Shown here: in pieces, positions 13,590 to 15,626 of the stretch
How the letters are laid out: the number at the start of each line of letters is the position of its first letter
Position numbering within the stretch: position 1 is the stretch's first letter
Assembly: GCA_031257075.1 (NCBI GenBank)
Contig: JAIRPM010000041.1
Location: 1-15,626 of the forward strand
DNA length: 15,626 bases
Direction: 5' to 3'
From: Spirochaetaceae bacterium
Lineage (GTDB): Bacteria > Spirochaetota > Spirochaetia > Treponematales > Breznakiellaceae
The notes under the pieces: generated by a model
Told to the model about the DNA's origin: nothing
Seen by the model: the letters and a program-made list of their open reading frames with translations, nothing else
Database searches by the model: none
Translations under genes and position numbers: made by a program

Positions 13590-13633
13590 GAAGCAACCGC
13601 TGATTTATTCTTGGTTGAATAAATCAGTGCTTC
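13590..13633 (+). promoter_or_regulatory. Strong inverted repeat immediately upstream of purE
   Basis: CTGATTTATTC (13600-13610) pairs perfectly with GAATAAATCAG (13617-13627) across a 6-base loop. The stem continues outward as GAAGCA (13590-13595) with TGCTTC (13628-13633) after a 4-base bulge on one side. It ends 16 bases before the purE ATG. The lack of a T-run argues against a simple terminator. The place suits an operator in the purE promoter or a 5' hairpin. Confidence 0.55.
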
Positions 13634-13649
13634 TCTAGTTTAAGAAAAT

Positions 13650-14150
13650 ATGGTTAATCAAAAAGCAGCAATAGTTTTGGGGAGCGATTCGGATTTACCC
13701 ATCGCGGAAAAAGCGTTTGACACGCTCAAGGATTTCGGCATTGAATACACGGCGCGGATTTTGAGCGCTCACCGGACACCGGACGAACTGGCGGTGTTTG
13801 CCGCCGGTGCCCGGTCTAATGGTTTTGGCGTAATCATCGCGTTTGCGGGAATGGCAGCGCACCTTGCCGGTTGTATCGCCGCCCGGACAACGCTGCCGGT
13901 CATCGCCGTGCCGTGCGCATCCGCCGACACCCATGCCATCAACGGGCTTGATGCCTTGCTTGCCTGCGTTCAAATGCCGCCGGGCGTACCTGTCGCTACG
14001 GTATCCCTTAACGGCGGTATCAATGCGGCGCTTCTTGCCGCGCAAATTCTTGCTGTTTCCGACAAACGCATCGCCGAGGCGCTTGCTACAAAAAAAAACG
14101 CGATGGCCGATGCGACGCTTGAAAAAGACAAACGCTTAAATAGCCATTGA
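13650..14150 (+). CDS. purE: N5-carboxyaminoimidazole ribonucleotide mutase (PurE, class I type)
   Basis: PurE acts in purine synthesis, converting N5-CAIR to CAIR in bacteria that also have PurK. The 166-residue sequence shows the N-terminal GSDSDLPIAE (11-20), SAHRTP with the catalytic-site His (39-44), an FAGMAAHLAG stretch at about 65-74 (relatives usually have AGGAAHLPG), GLDALLACVQMPPGVPVATV and NAALLAAQIL. The SAHRTP and AAHL motifs and the MPxGVPVATV segment are those of class I. Class II, known from Treponema denticola, reads SAHKT and AGRSNALSG instead. No ribosome site is visible before ATG; TAGTTT at 13636-13641 could act as a -10 giving an almost leaderless message. No purK or other pur gene is adjacent in this window. 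Confidence 0.92.
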   Translation: MVNQKAAIVLGSDSDLPIAEKAFDTLKDFGIEYTARILSAHRTPDELAVFAAGARSNGFGVIIAFAGMAAHLAGCIAARTTLPVIAVPCASADTHAINGLDALLACVQMPPGVPVATVSLNGGINAALLAAQILAVSDKRIAEALATKKNAMADATLEKDKRLNSH

Positions 14151-14169
14151 TACAAAGCAGTATTTTCAG

Positions 14170-14199
14170 CGCCACAGCCCTACCGGAGCAGGCGTTTTT
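14170..14199 (+). terminator. Possible terminator of purE between convergent genes
   Basis: CGCC (14170-14173) can pair with GGCG (14191-14194), followed by TTTTT (14195-14199) and a second T-run at 14202-14206. The outer stem is only 4 pairs and the inner pairing is poor, so support comes mainly from the T-runs and from the position, 20 bases after the purE stop. Confidence 0.35.
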
Positions 14200-14734
14200 A
14201 ATTTTTCTTACCGCTGATGGAAAGCAATACAAGAAGAAATCCCGCCAAAACAAGGAGCAGGTGCCACCAATTGAGTATGAATTGTTTGAATGAAAATGGG
14301 GCAAGGCGGAATGAAAAAACGAGCAAAACACAGCCCAAAACAATGAAAGCCACGGCGGGAACTATGTAAACCGCTTTGGGTTTTTTATGTTTGTAGAAGC
14401 CGGAAGGCAACTGTGAAAGGCCGGCAAAAAGTGACAAAAAAGGCCAGCAGCGGTTGAGCGGGAGGGGGATAACAGCTTCAGCCCACAAAAAGAGAAAGAG
14501 CCCTGTAAGAATGGAAAAAACGGCAAAGTAGAGGTACAGCGAACGCCGGTTAAGTTTTATAGCGAGCGCCGCGCACGAAATTCCGGCACCCATTATCAAA
14601 AAGGAACCAAGTATGGGCAGACGCGAAACGCCGGTATAGGCGCTGATAAGAATACCGCTTCCTACAACCATAAAAAATATGCCGGAAAAAAAAACCAAGC
14701 GAGCCAAAAGCCGTTTTGACAAAAGGTTGAACAT
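14198..14734 (-). CDS. Small integral membrane protein, about five or six helices, unknown function
   Basis: The 178-residue product has hydrophobic stretches at about 11-31, 40-60, 65-85, 121-142 and 152-173, plus a weaker one near 95-113. Loops carry basic residues (SKRLLAR at 6-12, YKHKKPK at 114-120, GKKN at the end). Two stretches, NRCWPFLSLFAGL near 94-106 and NWWHLLLVLAGFLL near 155-168, share the W-P/H-x-L-x-x-L-x-G-x pattern of LiaF/DUF5668-type membrane modules, a loose resemblance only. No catalytic motif is seen and no function is proposed. The gene is single, convergent with purE and divergent from argS. It has the best promoter in the window, with the start point at its ATG and no ribosome site. 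Confidence 0.8.
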   Translation of the reverse strand: MFNLLSKRLLARLVFFSGIFFMVVGSGILISAYTGVSRLPILGSFLIMGAGISCAALAIKLNRRSLYLYFAVFSILTGLFLFLWAEAVIPLPLNRCWPFLSLFAGLSQLPSGFYKHKKPKAVYIVPAVAFIVLGCVLLVFSFRLAPFSFKQFILNWWHLLLVLAGFLLVLLSISGKKN

Positions 14735-14740
14735 ATAATC

Positions 14741-14769
14741 AGTATAACGGCGGTCTGTGCATTGTTCAA
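14741..14769 (-). promoter_or_regulatory. Promoter of the small membrane protein, start point at the ATG
   Basis: On the minus strand TTGAAC (14769-14764), 17 bases, then TATACT (14746-14741). Seven bases after the last T comes A14734, the first base of ATG. Spacing is ideal and both boxes are good, so a leaderless mRNA is predicted. Confidence 0.6.
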
Positions 14770-14815
14770 CAGCAGGTTCCGGTTCTTTGCCGGGCTGTGC
14801 GCGCTCACCGGTTTA

Positions 14816-14851
14816 TTGCGCCGGCAGTCAAGATGTGGTATAAAATCATAC
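14816..14851 (+). promoter_or_regulatory. Extended -10 promoter with start point at the argS ATG
   Basis: TG-G-TATAAA at 14836-14844 is an extended -10 element. TTGCGC at 14816-14821 lies 17 bases upstream as a half-matching -35. The last A of the -10 is 8 bases from A14852 of ATG, so initiation at 14851-14852 gives a leaderless or one-base-leader message. No ribosome site is present. Confidence 0.5.
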
Positions 14852-15626
14852 ATGTTCGATGATGTTACACTATGGAAACAAAAAACCGCAGACGCACTCA
14901 ATGCGCTTGCCGCCGGAGCCGCGACCATAAGCGCGGAAAACATTACCGTGTCCGCGCCGCCTGACCCGGCACTCGGCGACATAACCATAGCGCTTTTCCC
15001 GTTTGCTAAACAATTACGCAAGTCTCCCGCGCAGATAGCGGCCGAAACGGCGGCGCTTCTGCAAAAAGAATGCGGCAAAGCTGGAGTTACGGCGGCCGGC
15101 CCTTACCTTAATATACGCATAGACCGAATGGCAGCCGCCCGTGTTGTTCTTGAACGTATTTTTGATACACGGTCAAATTATTGGCGCATTTCCACGCTTA
15201 CCGGCAAAAAAATTATGGTTGAATTTTCCAGCCCCAATACTAACAAGCCGCTCCACCTTGGGCACCTGCGCAATGACGCTTTGGGTATGAGTATTTCACG
15301 CATACTTGAAGCATGCGGCGCCCAAGTACAAAAAGTATGTATTATCAACAACAGAGGTATACATATTTGCAAATCAATGCTGGCTTATATGGATGAAGGC
15401 GCGGGTTCCACGCCGGAAAAGGTCGGGGAAAAAAGCGACCATTTTGTCGGCGATTGGTATGTGCGCTTTTCGATACGCTTAAAAAGCGAATGTGAAAGTA
15501 TCATAAAAGAGAAAAACATTCCGGCGGATGAAGCGGAATCACAGAGCAATCTTTTGGCGCGCGCGCGCAAACTGCTGGTAAAATGGGAGCAGGGCGACGA
15601 GCAAGCGGCCGCGCTCTGGAAACAGA
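14852..15626 (+). CDS. argS: Arginyl-tRNA synthetase, N-terminal 258 residues (cut by window end)
   Basis: ArgS charges tRNA-Arg in the cytoplasm. The frame from ATG 14852 is open to the window end and covers a little under half of a usual ArgS of about 560-590 residues. The N-terminal additional domain shows PPDPALGDITIALFPFAK at 36-53. The class I signature follows: VEFSSPNTNKPLHLGHLRN at 123-141, with HLGH at 135-138 as the HIGH motif. Next comes INNRGIHICKSMLAYM at 165-180, the ArgS-specific stretch usually written INDRGIHICKSM; the Asp-to-Asn change is mild. The KMSKS-like region and the anticodon-binding domain lie beyond the window. The gene is divergent from the small membrane protein, and their promoters lie back to back in a gap of 117 bases. 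Confidence 0.93.
   Translation, partial: MFDDVTLWKQKTADALNALAAGAATISAENITVSAPPDPALGDITIALFPFAKQLRKSPAQIAAETAALLQKECGKAGVTAAGPYLNIRIDRMAAARVVLERIFDTRSNYWRISTLTGKKIMVEFSSPNTNKPLHLGHLRNDALGMSISRILEACGAQVQKVCIINNRGIHICKSMLAYMDEGAGSTPEKVGEKSDHFVGDWYVRFSIRLKSECESIIKEKNIPADEAESQSNLLARARKLLVKWEQGDEQAAALWKQ

Noticed and set aside
1..15626. CRISPR arrays, tRNA or rRNA genes, transposases
   Set aside because: Looked for and not seen: no regularly spaced repeats, no cloverleaf recognised, no transposase motif.

Overview
The window looks like a chromosomal segment of a spirochaete, most likely a Treponema-type bacterium of moderate GC. The supporting signs are a secreted BspA-type leucine-rich-repeat protein, two lipoproteins with relaxed lipoboxes (L-V-G-C and F-V-S-C), and compact housekeeping operons. 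The assignment to Treponema is an inference from gene families; no rRNA or other phylogenetic marker was compared.

Left edge, 1-1834 (+ strand), accessory in character: the tail of an antitoxin-like protein, a doubtful small ORF, a stretch of about 240 bases packed with stem-loops, an unrecognised 361-residue lipoprotein with a terminator, and a 16-codon ORF behind a strong ribosome site that runs into the end of the next gene. This looks like a rearrangement junction. From 1819 to 4213 (- strand) there are two genes: a secreted protein with leucine-rich repeats at both ends of a long proline-rich linker, overlapping by 50 bases a Gfo/Idh/MocA oxidoreductase.

From 4393 to 7781 (+ strand) lies a tight run: TtcA-family tRNA thiolase, glutamate racemase (murI), ribosome-assembly GTPase (rsgA) and an SsuC/TauC/ThiX-type ABC permease. 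From 7814 to 12043 lies a second run in which every gene overlaps the next: trpB, rpe, livG, livF and a phosphodiester-glycosidase-domain lipoprotein. A structured, mostly noncoding stretch follows (12044-12394), holding a possible 42-residue ORF. Next come an aldo/keto reductase fused to two four-cysteine iron-sulphur motifs, a strong inverted repeat, and purE of class I type. A convergent small membrane protein (- strand) and the beginning of argS (cut by the window end) close the window.

The most interesting signal is in the promoters. Four genes that start transcription units (ttcA, trpB, the small membrane protein and argS) have a good -10 hexamer whose last base lies 7 or 8 bases from the A of the start codon, and no ribosome-binding site. 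This predicts leaderless mRNAs. Genes with real leaders (the lipoprotein, the aldo/keto reductase and two small ORFs) have strong GGAG-type sites instead. No tRNA, rRNA, CRISPR array, transposase or phage gene was seen.
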